Source of the DNA: HGM04593 sp045631205
Lineage (GTDB): Bacteria; Bacteroidota; Bacteroidia; Bacteroidales; Bacteroidaceae
Direction of reading: 5' to 3'
Assembly: GCA_045631205.1 (NCBI GenBank)
Contig: JAZQUI010000028.1
Span: 62,001 to 126,000, forward strand
Length of the DNA: 64,000 nucleotides
Shown here one piece after another: positions 52,515-60,795 of this stretch. The notes beneath the pieces were generated by a model. The model did no database searches, was not told where the DNA came from, and saw only the letters and a program-made list of their open reading frames with translations. Every line of letters begins with the position of its first letter. The first letter of the stretch is position 1. The translations under genes and the position numbers were made by a program.

Positions 52515-53459
52515 TTAGCAACCAAGATAATCTTTTATGTTCTGCTTGATGCGGTCGTCGATGTGGTCGGTCTCGCCTTTTACGAAGGGCTTGCCCACGA
52601 TGTGCTCGTAGAGCTCAATGTAACGCTCCGATACACTGTTTACATACTCGTCGGTCATCTCGGGTACCTGCTCGCCCTCGCGTCCCATAAAGCCGTTCTC
52701 AATAAGCCACTGGCGTACAAATTCTTTTGAAAGCTGTTTCTGGGGCTCTCCCTTCTCGAATTTCTCCTGGTAACCCTCGGCGTAGAAGTAACGTGAAGAG
52801 TCGGGAGTGTGAATTTCGTCGATGAGGTAAATTTTGCCATCGCGTTTACCGAACTCGTATTTTGTGTCAACGAGTATAAGGCCCTTCTCGGCAGCCATCT
52901 GTGAGCCGCGTTCAAAGAGTGCGTAGGTGTATTTCTCCATCAACTCGTAATCCTCCTTGCTCACGATACCCTGGGCGATAATCTCCTCTTTTGAGATGTT
53001 CTCGTCGTGGCCGGCATCGGCTTTTGTTGTGGGGGTGATGATGGGAGTGGGGAACTTCTCGTTCTCACGCATGCCTTCGGGCAATGTTACACCGCAGAGT
53101 GAACGACAACCGTTCTTGTACTCTCTCCATGCGCTTCCGGTGAGGTAACCGCGGATAATCATTTCTACTTTAAAACCTTCGCATTTAAGACCTACGGTAA
53201 CCATAGGGTCGGGAGTAGCGAGTTTCCAGTTGGGAACAATGTCGGCAGTAGCGTCGAGGAATGTTGCTGCAATCTGGTTGAGAACCTGTCCTTTGAAGGG
53301 GATGCCTTTGGGCAATACAACATCGAACGCCGAAATACGGTCGGTAGCAACCATAATCAACTTGTCGTTGTCTATATCATATACATCGCGCACTTTGCCG
53401 TGATATACGCTCTTCTGTTTCTTGAAATGAAACTCGGTGTTAGTTAATGCTTTTGCCAT
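52515..53459 (-). CDS. purC: SAICAR synthetase
   Basis: A 314-aa phosphoribosylaminoimidazole-succinocarboxamide synthase of purine synthesis. 'YHGKVRDVYDIDNDKLIMVA' is the ATP-binding start, 'DRISAFDVVLPKGIPFKG' follows, 'MIIRGYLTGSAWREYKNG' is the substrate site, and 'KIYLIDEIHTPDSSRYF' is the family signature. The length fits the long Bacteroidetes/eukaryote-like form. It lies 12 nt downstream of phoH, probably in one transcript. Confidence 0.95.
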   Translation of the reverse strand: MAKALTNTEFHFKKQKSVYHGKVRDVYDIDNDKLIMVATDRISAFDVVLPKGIPFKGQVLNQIAATFLDATADIVPNWKLATPDPMVTVGLKCEGFKVEMIIRGYLTGSAWREYKNGCRSLCGVTLPEGMRENEKFPTPIITPTTKADAGHDENISKEEIIAQGIVSKEDYELMEKYTYALFERGSQMAAEKGLILVDTKYEFGKRDGKIYLIDEIHTPDSSRYFYAEGYQEKFEKGEPQKQLSKEFVRQWLIENGFMGREGEQVPEMTDEYVNSVSERYIELYEHIVGKPFVKGETDHIDDRIKQNIKDYLGC

Positions 53460-53471
53460 ATTACAATGTTT

Positions 53472-54434
53472 TTATTTATTCTGTTTTTCTTCTTTTTCTC
53501 TCTTTTCGTAACTCTCGTATGCATCGACTATGCGTGTTACAAGTTTGTGGCGCACAATGTCTTTTTTGCAGAGGTTTACGAAACCAATACCTTTTACATC
53601 TTTCAATATTCTGGTTGCCTGTACAAGGCCTGAACTTTGTTGCTGCGGGAGGTCAATCTGTGTCAGGTCACCTGTAACAATCATCTTGGTGTTGTTACCC
53701 ATACGGGTAAGGAACATCTTTATCTGTTGCGGTGTGGTGTTCTGTGCCTCGTCGAGAATTACTATGGCGTCGTTCAACGTGCGGCCACGCATAAAGGCAA
53801 GGGGGGCAATTTGTATCACGTTCATATCCATATACTCCTTCAACTTGGCCATAGGTACCATATCTTCAAGTGCGTCGTATAGCGGTTGCAGATATGGGTC
53901 AATCTTGTCGCGCATATCTCCGGGAAGGAAACCAAGCTTTTCACCGGCTTCCACGGCGGGGCGGCTCAAAATTATTTTTCTTATCTCCTTGTTTTTAAGC
54001 GCACGCACGGCAAGGGCTATGGCCATATAGGTCTTACCCGTTCCTGCGGGGCCCACGGCAAAGAGCATATCATTCTTTTTGAACTCCTCGACCAGACGAC
54101 ACTGATTTTCGTTGCGTGGGTATATGGGCTTGCCGTTGATGTTATAGACGATGACGTTGCTGTCGTTGCCTTTGCCGGCTTTTTTGCCGTTTACGGCATC
54201 TATTATGGCCTCTTCGTTCAGGCTGTTGTATTTTACGCAATACTCGGTGAGTAACTCAATTACTTTATTGAAACGGTCAAGTTCCTCCTCGTCGCCAATG
54301 GCTTTTATCACGTTGTCTCGTGCTACGATACGCAATTTGGGGTGCAGGCGCTTGAGCATCTGCAAATGTACATTGTTGGCTCCGTAGAAACCCACGGGGT
54401 CGAGCCCCTCGAGTATTATATGACGCTCTATCAT
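53472..54434 (-). CDS. phoH: PhoH family ATPase
   Basis: A 320-aa P-loop ATPase. Walker A GPAGTGKT at residues 128-135, Walker B 'NDAIVILDEAQNTTPQQIKM', and 'TKMIVTGDLTQIDLPQQQSS' are all present. An N-terminal KH-like domain ('HIILEGLDPVGFYGANNVHL') precedes it. PhoH/YbeZ proteins act with YbeY in RNA and ribosome processes. It is 29 nt downstream of hydA and precedes purC. Confidence 0.93.
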   Translation of the reverse strand: MIERHIILEGLDPVGFYGANNVHLQMLKRLHPKLRIVARDNVIKAIGDEEELDRFNKVIELLTEYCVKYNSLNEEAIIDAVNGKKAGKGNDSNVIVYNINGKPIYPRNENQCRLVEEFKKNDMLFAVGPAGTGKTYMAIALAVRALKNKEIRKIILSRPAVEAGEKLGFLPGDMRDKIDPYLQPLYDALEDMVPMAKLKEYMDMNVIQIAPLAFMRGRTLNDAIVILDEAQNTTPQQIKMFLTRMGNNTKMIVTGDLTQIDLPQQQSSGLVQATRILKDVKGIGFVNLCKKDIVRHKLVTRIVDAYESYEKREKEEKQNK

Positions 54435-54463
54435 CTTCTCCTTTGTCCTCTCTCTCTTGCGGC

Positions 54464-55903
54464 TTATTTACGTTTTACTTCGGCCTCAAATCTTCTTGAT
54501 GCCTCGCCACCTTCGCTGCAAGAGCAGGGACCTGTGATACAACCGCCGGGGCACGACATTACCTCTACCATCTTTGTGGGGCACTTACCGGTCTTGGCGT
54601 ATGCACGCAACAGAGCGATATTCTTCTTGTTGAGGTCGGCGATGACTGTGCCTTCGAGGTCGGCCTCTCCTATATAGTTCTTCACAGCAGTGAATACACC
54701 GGCTGTCTTTGCAAAGTTATGTGCATCCTTGCAAGCGCTCTCGGCAGGTGTGTAGGGGATTGAAGTCTCAATATCCACGCCCATACCTTGTATTACAGCG
54801 TCGAGCTCGCGGAATGTCCATACGAAGTCTACGTTGTCGTCGCCCATAGCCTCGGCTTTCTTCGAAGCACAGGGTGAAACGAATACTGTTACGCAGTCTT
54901 CGAATTTCTCTTTCGCATATTTTGCAGTGTAGTGCATGGGCGAACCTGTCGATGATACATATTTAACAAGGTCGGGTATGTGTTTGCGTGCAAGGTTCAC
55001 ATAAGCGGGGCAGCAGCTTGTGGTCATAAAGGCTGCGCCTTCCTCTATTTTCTCTTTGAGCTCTTCACTCTCACGGCGTATGGTCTCTTCGGCACCGTAG
55101 GCAACCTCAATTACATCGGTGAAGCCCATTGCTTTGAGTGCGCCGTATACCTGCTCGCTGGGCTGGCCGAACTGTGCAAGTACCGAAGGTGCTACCATTG
55201 CGATAACCTTCTTGCCCTCGCGTATACGTTTCAGCACGTCAAAAACTTCGCACTTGTCGAAGATAGCACCGAAGGGGCAGGCGTTAAGGCACTTGCCGCA
55301 GTAGATACACTTCTCGGGGTCAATGTGCTCCACACCATACTCGTCTTTAGAGATGGCTTTCACGGGGCACGCCTCCTCACAGGGTACGGGCATATAAATG
55401 ATGGCGTGGTAAGGACATACCTGGTGGCACTTTCCACAGCTGATACATTTTGTGTGGTCGATGTGGGCCTTGCCATCGTTGTCGTATGTTATGGCATCCT
55501 TGGGGCAGTTTGTGTAGCAGGGACGTGCTGCACAGCCTCGGCAAAGGTTGGAAACTTCATAGTTTGTCTTGATACAAGATGAACAAGCCTCGTCCATTAC
55601 GTGGAGAATCTCATTGTCTGTCGAGATGTTCTCACGCTCTATCATACGCTCGGCGTATGTTTTCAGTGTGTCTATCTCGTCAACCTCGTCTTTCATAGAG
55701 AAGCCGAGCATTGCCATAGTCTTGTACTTGGTCACGGCGCGCTCTTTGTGAACGCAGCAGCGGCCCTGAGGTTTTTGGTTGCGGGGATGCAACAGGTAGG
55801 GTAGGCGGTCGATTTTTTCAACGAGCTCGTTGTTTTTCCACATTGCTACCAATTCTGCCAACAGACGATATCTCACAAACATAACATTGTTATTATATGC
55901 CAT
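54464..55903 (-). CDS. [FeFe]-hydrogenase, monomeric ferredoxin-domain type (group B-like)
   Basis: A 479-aa hydrogenase. Residues ~105-215 carry Cys clusters for several [4Fe-4S] centres ('CISCGKCHQVC', 'CIYCGKCLNAC', plus 'CRGCAARPCYTNC'). The H-cluster motifs are L1 TSCCPA (295-300, followed by Y rather than W), L2 PCASK (344-348) and L3 MSCPGGC (449-455). The 'VAPSVLAQFGQPSEQVYGAL' start of the catalytic domain and the L1/L3 variants suggest group B rather than the classical group A; direction of catalysis is unknown. It diverges from the maturation genes hydE-hydG-hydF. Confidence 0.88.
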   Translation of the reverse strand: MAYNNNVMFVRYRLLAELVAMWKNNELVEKIDRLPYLLHPRNQKPQGRCCVHKERAVTKYKTMAMLGFSMKDEVDEIDTLKTYAERMIERENISTDNEILHVMDEACSSCIKTNYEVSNLCRGCAARPCYTNCPKDAITYDNDGKAHIDHTKCISCGKCHQVCPYHAIIYMPVPCEEACPVKAISKDEYGVEHIDPEKCIYCGKCLNACPFGAIFDKCEVFDVLKRIREGKKVIAMVAPSVLAQFGQPSEQVYGALKAMGFTDVIEVAYGAEETIRRESEELKEKIEEGAAFMTTSCCPAYVNLARKHIPDLVKYVSSTGSPMHYTAKYAKEKFEDCVTVFVSPCASKKAEAMGDDNVDFVWTFRELDAVIQGMGVDIETSIPYTPAESACKDAHNFAKTAGVFTAVKNYIGEADLEGTVIADLNKKNIALLRAYAKTGKCPTKMVEVMSCPGGCITGPCSCSEGGEASRRFEAEVKRK

Positions 55904-55941
55904 AGTATATATGTTTTTGTTTATATTTCGTGTGGGTTATA

Positions 55942-55990
55942 GTTTCGAAATACCCTTTTGTTTAAATGAAATTTAAAAGCGTTTCGAAAT
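55942..55990. promoter_or_regulatory. Repeated palindromic motif in the hydA/hydE intergenic region
   Basis: GTTTCGAAAT occurs at 55942-55951 and again at 55981-55990, 39 bp apart. Each contains the perfect palindrome TTTCGAAA. Placement between the divergent hydA and hydEGF genes makes it a candidate operator for a shared regulator; no regulator gene is adjacent. Confidence 0.45.
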
Positions 55991-56028
55991 TTTGCCGTAA
56001 AAATAGTTAAAAAAAATGTACTTTCTTC

Positions 56029-56036
56029 TAATTTTG
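56029..56036 (+). promoter_or_regulatory. -7 box of the hydE-hydG-hydF operon
   Basis: TAATTTTG, an exact TAnnTTTG match, about 30 nt before the ATG at 56066. A transcript starting here would be leaderless for the ATG at 56042, which favours the 56066 start. Confidence 0.5.
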
Positions 56037-56065
56037 CAGTAATGTTTGCAACGAATAATAAAAAA

Positions 56066-57118
56066 ATGAATAAAAACGAGTTTTTTTCGCTTTTGGAGCG
56101 CGTGGTTTCTGCCGAAAAGGTGGAGCCTTCCGAGTGGCTGGCTCTTCTCTCTTCCCTTTCGGTTGAGGAGCGGGAGATGTTGGCAGGCAAAGCTCGTGAG
56201 GTTGCAACAAGGCACTTTGACAATGGGGTTTTTGTGCGCGGTCTTGTGGAGATAAGTTCCTTTTGCAAAAACAATTGTTATTATTGCGGCTTGCGATGTT
56301 CCAATAAAAATGCCTCGCGTTACCGCTTGACAAAAGAGGAAATACTTTCTTCCTGTCGCGAAGGTGCTGCAACGGGCTTCAATACATTTGTGTTGCAAGG
56401 TGGTGAAGACCCGGTGCAGAACGATGTTTTTATTGCCGATGTGGTTGCGGCTGTTCATGCAGAGTTTCCCGAAAAGGCAATAACACTCTCGGTGGGCGAG
56501 CGCAGTGAAAATGCTTACAAGGCTTTTCGTCAGGCTGGTGCAGCTCGCTATCTTTTACGCCACGAAACTCGTTCCGATGAACATTACTCTCACCTGCATC
56601 CCTCGTCTATGAGTGCCGAAAGGCGACGTGCTTCCCTTTTTACTCTGCGCAGTTTGGGCTACCAGGTTGGCAGTGGTATGATGATAGGCTCTCCGGGGCA
56701 AACTCTTGAAAATCTAGTGGATGATATACTCTTTCTGGAGGAACTGCAACCTCAAATGATTGGTATAGGCCCATTTATACCTGCTGCCGGAACTCCTTTT
56801 GAGGACTCTCCTGCCGGCAGCGTAGAACTTACACTTCTTTTGCTGTCGATTTTGCGTTTGCGTTTCCCGCAAGCACTCATTCCGGCCACAACAGCGCTTG
56901 CCACGCTTCTGCCCAATGGTGTTGAGCGCGGCATACTCGCCGGGGCAAACGTAGTTATGCCCAATCTCTCTCCTGCGTGTGTGCGTGGGAAATATTCCAT
57001 TTATAATAATAAGAAGACAAGCGGCAGCGAGTCGGCTCAGCAACTTGCGTTGCTCGAAGAACGCTTGCGCGCGATTGGTTATCGCGTGGATTATGGCCGT
57101 GGTGATTATCCTGCGTGA
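56066..57118 (+). CDS. hydE: [FeFe]-hydrogenase maturase HydE (radical SAM)
   Basis: A 350-aa radical SAM enzyme that helps build the dithiolate ligand of the H-cluster. The radical SAM cysteines are C67, C71 and C74 in 'SSFCKNNCYYCGLRCSN'. 'GFNTFVLQGGEDP', 'RYLLRHETRSDEHYSHLHPS' and 'GSGMMIGSPGQTLENL' are typical of HydE. It is the first gene of the maturation operon; hydG follows after ~105 nt. Confidence 0.93.
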   Translation: MNKNEFFSLLERVVSAEKVEPSEWLALLSSLSVEEREMLAGKAREVATRHFDNGVFVRGLVEISSFCKNNCYYCGLRCSNKNASRYRLTKEEILSSCREGAATGFNTFVLQGGEDPVQNDVFIADVVAAVHAEFPEKAITLSVGERSENAYKAFRQAGAARYLLRHETRSDEHYSHLHPSSMSAERRRASLFTLRSLGYQVGSGMMIGSPGQTLENLVDDILFLEELQPQMIGIGPFIPAAGTPFEDSPAGSVELTLLLLSILRLRFPQALIPATTALATLLPNGVERGILAGANVVMPNLSPACVRGKYSIYNNKKTSGSESAQQLALLEERLRAIGYRVDYGRGDYPA

Positions 57119-57222
57119 TTTTTTGAACAAACTTTTTCGCCATCTTAAAAAAAACTTGTAACTTGCACAGGTTTTGAAAAGTTGCCGGGTATGTGCCCGG
57201 TGGCACGATTTAAGAAAAAGTT

Positions 57223-58641
57223 ATGTACAACGCGAAATCACAGAAAGCCGAGGAGTTTATATGCGACAGCGAGATACGCGAAACAATGGCGTTCGCTGCT
57301 GAAAATTCGGCCAATAAGGAATATGTAAAGAAAATTATAGAGAAAGCACGTGCCTGCAAAGGAATTACTCATCGCGAGGCTGCTGTCTTGCTCGAGTGCA
57401 ACGACCCTGAACTTCTCGAGGAGATGTTTGCTCTTGCACGTGAGATAAAACATAAATTCTATGGCAACCGCATAGTGATGTTTGCTCCTCTCTACCTCTC
57501 CAATTACTGTGTAAACGGTTGTGTCTATTGTCCTTATCACGCAAAGAATAAAACCATACGCCGTAAGAAACTCACCCAGGAAGAGATTCGTGCCGAGGTT
57601 ATAGCATTGCAGGATATGGGGCACAAACGCCTTGCTCTTGAAGCAGGCGAGCATCCGTTGATGAACCCCATAGAGTATATTCTCGAAAGTATTAAGACCA
57701 TTTACAGCATCAAACATAAGAACGGCGCAATACGCCGAGTGAATGTAAATATAGCTGCAACAACGGTAGAGAACTATCGCCGTTTGAAAGATGCCGGCAT
57801 TGGTACATATATCCTTTTCCAGGAGACATATAACAAAACCAATTACGAACTTTTGCACCCCACCGGCCCCAAGAAGGATTATGCTTATCACACCGAGGCT
57901 ATGGACCGCGCAATGCAAGGCGGCATAGATGATGTGGGTATTGGTGTTCTCTTTGGTCTCGAAACATATCGTTACGATTTTATAGGTTTGCTTATGCACG
58001 CCGAACACCTTGAAGCAACATACGGTGTGGGGCCTCACACTATAAGCGTGCCCCGTCTTTGCGCTGCCGACGATATTGATACTGCCGATTTCAAAAATGC
58101 CGTGCCCGATGAGGTGTTCCACAAGATTGTTGCAATAATACGTATAGCAGTGCCTTACACAGGTATGATTATATCGACCCGTGAGAGTGTTAAGAGTCGC
58201 GAAAAGGTTCTTGAACTTGGCGTTTCGCAGATAAGTGGCGGTTCGCGTACAAGTGTGGGCGGTTATGTTACCGAAGAGAGTGAGGAAGAAAACTCTGCGC
58301 AATTCGATATTTCGGACCAACGTACTCTCGACGAGATTGTTGGTTGGTTACTCGACCTCGACCACATCCCCAGTTTCTGCACGGCTTGTTATCGCGAAGG
58401 CCGCACCGGCGACCGTTTTATGACACTGCTGAAGAACAGCCAGATATCGAACTGTTGCCTCCCCAATGCTCTTTTTACCCTTAAAGAGTATTTGAAGGAT
58501 TATGCCTCTCCTGAAACACGCGAAAAGGGTGAAGCTATGATTAAACGCCTTTTACAAACAGTGCCCAATGAGAAGGCGCGCGCAACGGCGGCAAAATATC
58601 TCGATGCAATAGAGGAGGGTAAACGCGATTTTCATTTTTAA
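57223..58641 (+). CDS. hydG: [FeFe]-hydrogenase maturase HydG (tyrosine lyase)
   Basis: A 472-aa radical SAM enzyme that cleaves tyrosine to give the CO and CN ligands of the H-cluster. The SAM-cluster cysteines C96, C100, C103 lie in 'YCVNGCVYCPYHAKNK'. The auxiliary-cluster motif near the C-terminus, CxxC-x22-C, starts at 'FCTACYREGRTGDRFM' and ends in 'SNCCLPN'. These C-terminal cysteines separate HydG from ThiH. hydF starts 5 nt downstream. Confidence 0.95.
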   Translation: MYNAKSQKAEEFICDSEIRETMAFAAENSANKEYVKKIIEKARACKGITHREAAVLLECNDPELLEEMFALAREIKHKFYGNRIVMFAPLYLSNYCVNGCVYCPYHAKNKTIRRKKLTQEEIRAEVIALQDMGHKRLALEAGEHPLMNPIEYILESIKTIYSIKHKNGAIRRVNVNIAATTVENYRRLKDAGIGTYILFQETYNKTNYELLHPTGPKKDYAYHTEAMDRAMQGGIDDVGIGVLFGLETYRYDFIGLLMHAEHLEATYGVGPHTISVPRLCAADDIDTADFKNAVPDEVFHKIVAIIRIAVPYTGMIISTRESVKSREKVLELGVSQISGGSRTSVGGYVTEESEEENSAQFDISDQRTLDEIVGWLLDLDHIPSFCTACYREGRTGDRFMTLLKNSQISNCCLPNALFTLKEYLKDYASPETREKGEAMIKRLLQTVPNEKARATAAKYLDAIEEGKRDFHF

Positions 58642-58646
58642 GGAGT

Positions 58647-59831
58647 ATGACAACCATTGCACGCTCAAACAGGTATCATATAGGAATCTTCGGCCGTCGC
58701 AACGCCGGAAAATCCTCTCTTGTAAATGCGCTGGCGGGGCAACAAGTTTCCATAGTGAGCGATGTTGCCGGTACCACAACAGATGTGGTGTGGAAAAATA
58801 TAGAACTTCCCGGAATAGGTGCGGCTGTAATAGGTGACACTGCCGGTTACGACGATGAAGGCGAGCTTGGCGCGATGCGCGTGGAGAGTGCCCGCAAAAC
58901 AATAGCTCGCATAGATGTTGCAATATTGTTGCTCACACCGGGAGTGACCGATGCAACACTCGAAAGAGAGTGGCTCGCAATGTTTGATAAAGCGGCGGTT
59001 CCCGTAGTTTGCCTGCTTGGTAAAAACGAAACAGCTTCGTTGGCCGATATTGCTTTCTATGAAAACGAACTGGGCCGCAAGGTCTATCCCTTCTCGGCGG
59101 TTACGGGCGATGGAAAAGAGAGTTTGCTTGCAGTTTTGGCAGAGTATTATCGACAGGATGAAAATATCGACGACATAACTCACACGCTTGTGAAAGCCGG
59201 TGACACGGTTCTTTTGGTTATGCCGCAGGACGCGCAAGCCCCGCAAGGGCGTTTGATATTGCCGCAGGTGCAGACATTGCGCAACCTCTTGGACAAGCAT
59301 TGCCTCTCTTTCTGCTGCGCCCCCGAGGAACTCCCACAGATGCTCGCTGCTTTAAAAGAGCCGCCATCACTTGTAATCACCGACTCGCAGGTTTTTGCAC
59401 AGGTCGAAAAACAGATACCTCCGCAAAGCCGTCTGACATCTTTCTCGGTGCTTATGGCGCGTCACAAAGGTGATATCGAGAGTTTTAGAAAAGGAGCAGA
59501 TGCGCTGCTTGCGCTTCCACTGAACGCACGCATACTTATTGCCGAGGCTTGCTCTCATATTCCGCAAAACGAGGATATTGGCCGAGTGAAACTTCCTCGC
59601 CTGCTACGCAAGCATTTTGGTGAAGAAATAGTTGTGGATGTTGTCTCGGGTAACGATTTTCCCGCCGATCTCTCACCTTATAACATCGTAATTCACTGCG
59701 GAGCCTGTATGTTCACCCGCCGTCACGTGATGTCGCGTCTGCGCCAGGCCAAAGCGCAAAATGTTCCCATAACGAACTATGGAGTTGCCATAGCTGCTCT
59801 TACCGGTATTTTGCCAAAGGTCGTTTATTAA
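58647..59831 (+). CDS. hydF: [FeFe]-hydrogenase maturation GTPase HydF
   Basis: A 394-aa scaffold GTPase that carries the precursor H-cluster and transfers it to HydA. GTPase motifs: GRRNAGKS (residues 16-23), 'DVAGTTTDVVWKN', 'GDTAGYDDEGELG'. The C-terminal [4Fe-4S]-binding motif CxH...HCxxC is present ('EACSHIPQN' and 'VIHCGACMFTRRHV'). With hydE and hydG this completes the maturation set. Confidence 0.95.
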   Translation: MTTIARSNRYHIGIFGRRNAGKSSLVNALAGQQVSIVSDVAGTTTDVVWKNIELPGIGAAVIGDTAGYDDEGELGAMRVESARKTIARIDVAILLLTPGVTDATLEREWLAMFDKAAVPVVCLLGKNETASLADIAFYENELGRKVYPFSAVTGDGKESLLAVLAEYYRQDENIDDITHTLVKAGDTVLLVMPQDAQAPQGRLILPQVQTLRNLLDKHCLSFCCAPEELPQMLAALKEPPSLVITDSQVFAQVEKQIPPQSRLTSFSVLMARHKGDIESFRKGADALLALPLNARILIAEACSHIPQNEDIGRVKLPRLLRKHFGEEIVVDVVSGNDFPADLSPYNIVIHCGACMFTRRHVMSRLRQAKAQNVPITNYGVAIAALTGILPKVVY

Positions 59832-59853
59832 AGTATTATCGAAAATAAATTAT

Positions 59854-60516
59854 ATGAAAATAGCAAAAATTGCATCGTTCTCTTTGTTTCTTCTTTTCCT
59901 CGTAGCCTGTGGCGGTACCGAGGAATGTTATACCCCGCGCGTACAACGCCCCGAAAAACCTCACAGATTGAAATATGTTAAGTTCCGCCGCGATTTTAAC
60001 GATATGAACGATACGCAGCTTGCAGCAGCACAGGTGATTGGTATAGAGCCTCTTGCAAAACGTGACGATGTTGACAAGGCTACCCGAGAACTTGTTTTTC
60101 TCGACGATACAAAGGCTTATATATTGGACGACCTTACTCACTCGGCACCTTTGCTTGTCCCTGAAGCAGCTGCATTGCTGAAGGAGATTGGAGAGAGCTT
60201 TCAGGATTCATTGGTTATGCATCACTATTCTCCTTATAAAATAATAGTTTCTTCTGTGCTGCGTACCGACGAGGATGTGAAAAGCCTCTCTCGCCGAAAT
60301 ATAAATGCATCGAAACGCTCTGTTCACTGTTATGGTACAACTTTTGATATAACATACAAACGCTTTCATCGTGTCGATGAAAATGAACCCGAAGTGTCGC
60401 AGGCAAAATTGCAGGCTGTTCTTGGTGAGGTTCTTTATGACTTGAAGAAGCAGGGACGCTGCTATGTGAAATTTGAGGTAAAGCAGGCATGCTTTCATAT
60501 AACTGCTCGCAAGTAA
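59854..60516 (+). CDS. DUF5715-like lipoprotein, M15-type peptidase fold candidate
   Basis: A 220-aa lipoprotein (FLLFLVACGGTEE lipobox). The segment 'SVLRTDEDVKSLSRRNINAS' and 'SVHCYGTTFDITYKRF' resembles the SxHxxGxxxD zinc site of M15 D-alanyl-D-alanine carboxypeptidases, a pattern seen in DUF5715 proteins of Bacteroidales. A second His expected near the C-terminus could be in 'QACFHITARK'. A role in peptidoglycan processing is an inference. It follows hydF by 22 nt, but no link with hydrogenase is obvious. Confidence 0.7.
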   Translation: MKIAKIASFSLFLLFLVACGGTEECYTPRVQRPEKPHRLKYVKFRRDFNDMNDTQLAAAQVIGIEPLAKRDDVDKATRELVFLDDTKAYILDDLTHSAPLLVPEAAALLKEIGESFQDSLVMHHYSPYKIIVSSVLRTDEDVKSLSRRNINASKRSVHCYGTTFDITYKRFHRVDENEPEVSQAKLQAVLGEVLYDLKKQGRCYVKFEVKQACFHITARK

Positions 60517-60572
60517 TAAGTTTGTATCTCTGTTTTAGGGCAAAATTTTGTAATGACTAAAAATAACACCGG

Positions 60573-60626
60573 GTCCACCCGCAGCGGCGCGGGTGGACTG
60601 CTTTATGCCCCTACGACTGCGTAGGG
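60573..60626. repeat. Two intergenic palindromes after the DUF5715 gene
   Basis: GTCCACCCGC / GCGGGTGGAC (60573-60598) is a perfect 10-bp stem; CCCTACG / CGTAGGG (60609-60626) follows. They have no T run and lie in a 279-bp gap (60517-60795) that otherwise contains only the terminator at 60743. The second resembles the REP-like palindrome at 5223-5250. Confidence 0.45.
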
Positions 60627-60742
60627 TGTATTCGTGTTTAGGTGTACACATCTTTGTTCTCGCATGTTGTTTTTGTTTTGTAAAATAAATTTACCAAGCA
60701 AGTGCTCCGTTTCTTCGTATTTCAAGAGGGTGGGGAATATGT

Positions 60743-60776
60743 AAAATGAGCGCGGGATGCTCCGCGCTCATTTTAT
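60743..60776. terminator. Terminator of the OadA-like gene
   Basis: AAAATGAGCGCGG (60743-60755) and CCGCGCTCATTTT (60762-60774) form a 13-bp stem, usable in both directions; on the minus strand it follows the stop of the carboxyltransferase gene by about 20 nt. Confidence 0.88.
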
Positions 60777-60795
60777 GAATACTTTCTAAAATGTT

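Noticed and set aside
57238..58320. 360-aa open frame antisense to hydG
   Set aside because: It shadows a clearly conserved gene, is rich in Cys/His/Tyr with no domain, and arises from codon bias; the same applies to long antisense frames in pepD (6556-7389), the lipoprotein at 8162-8977 and the RSH gene (49689-50756).
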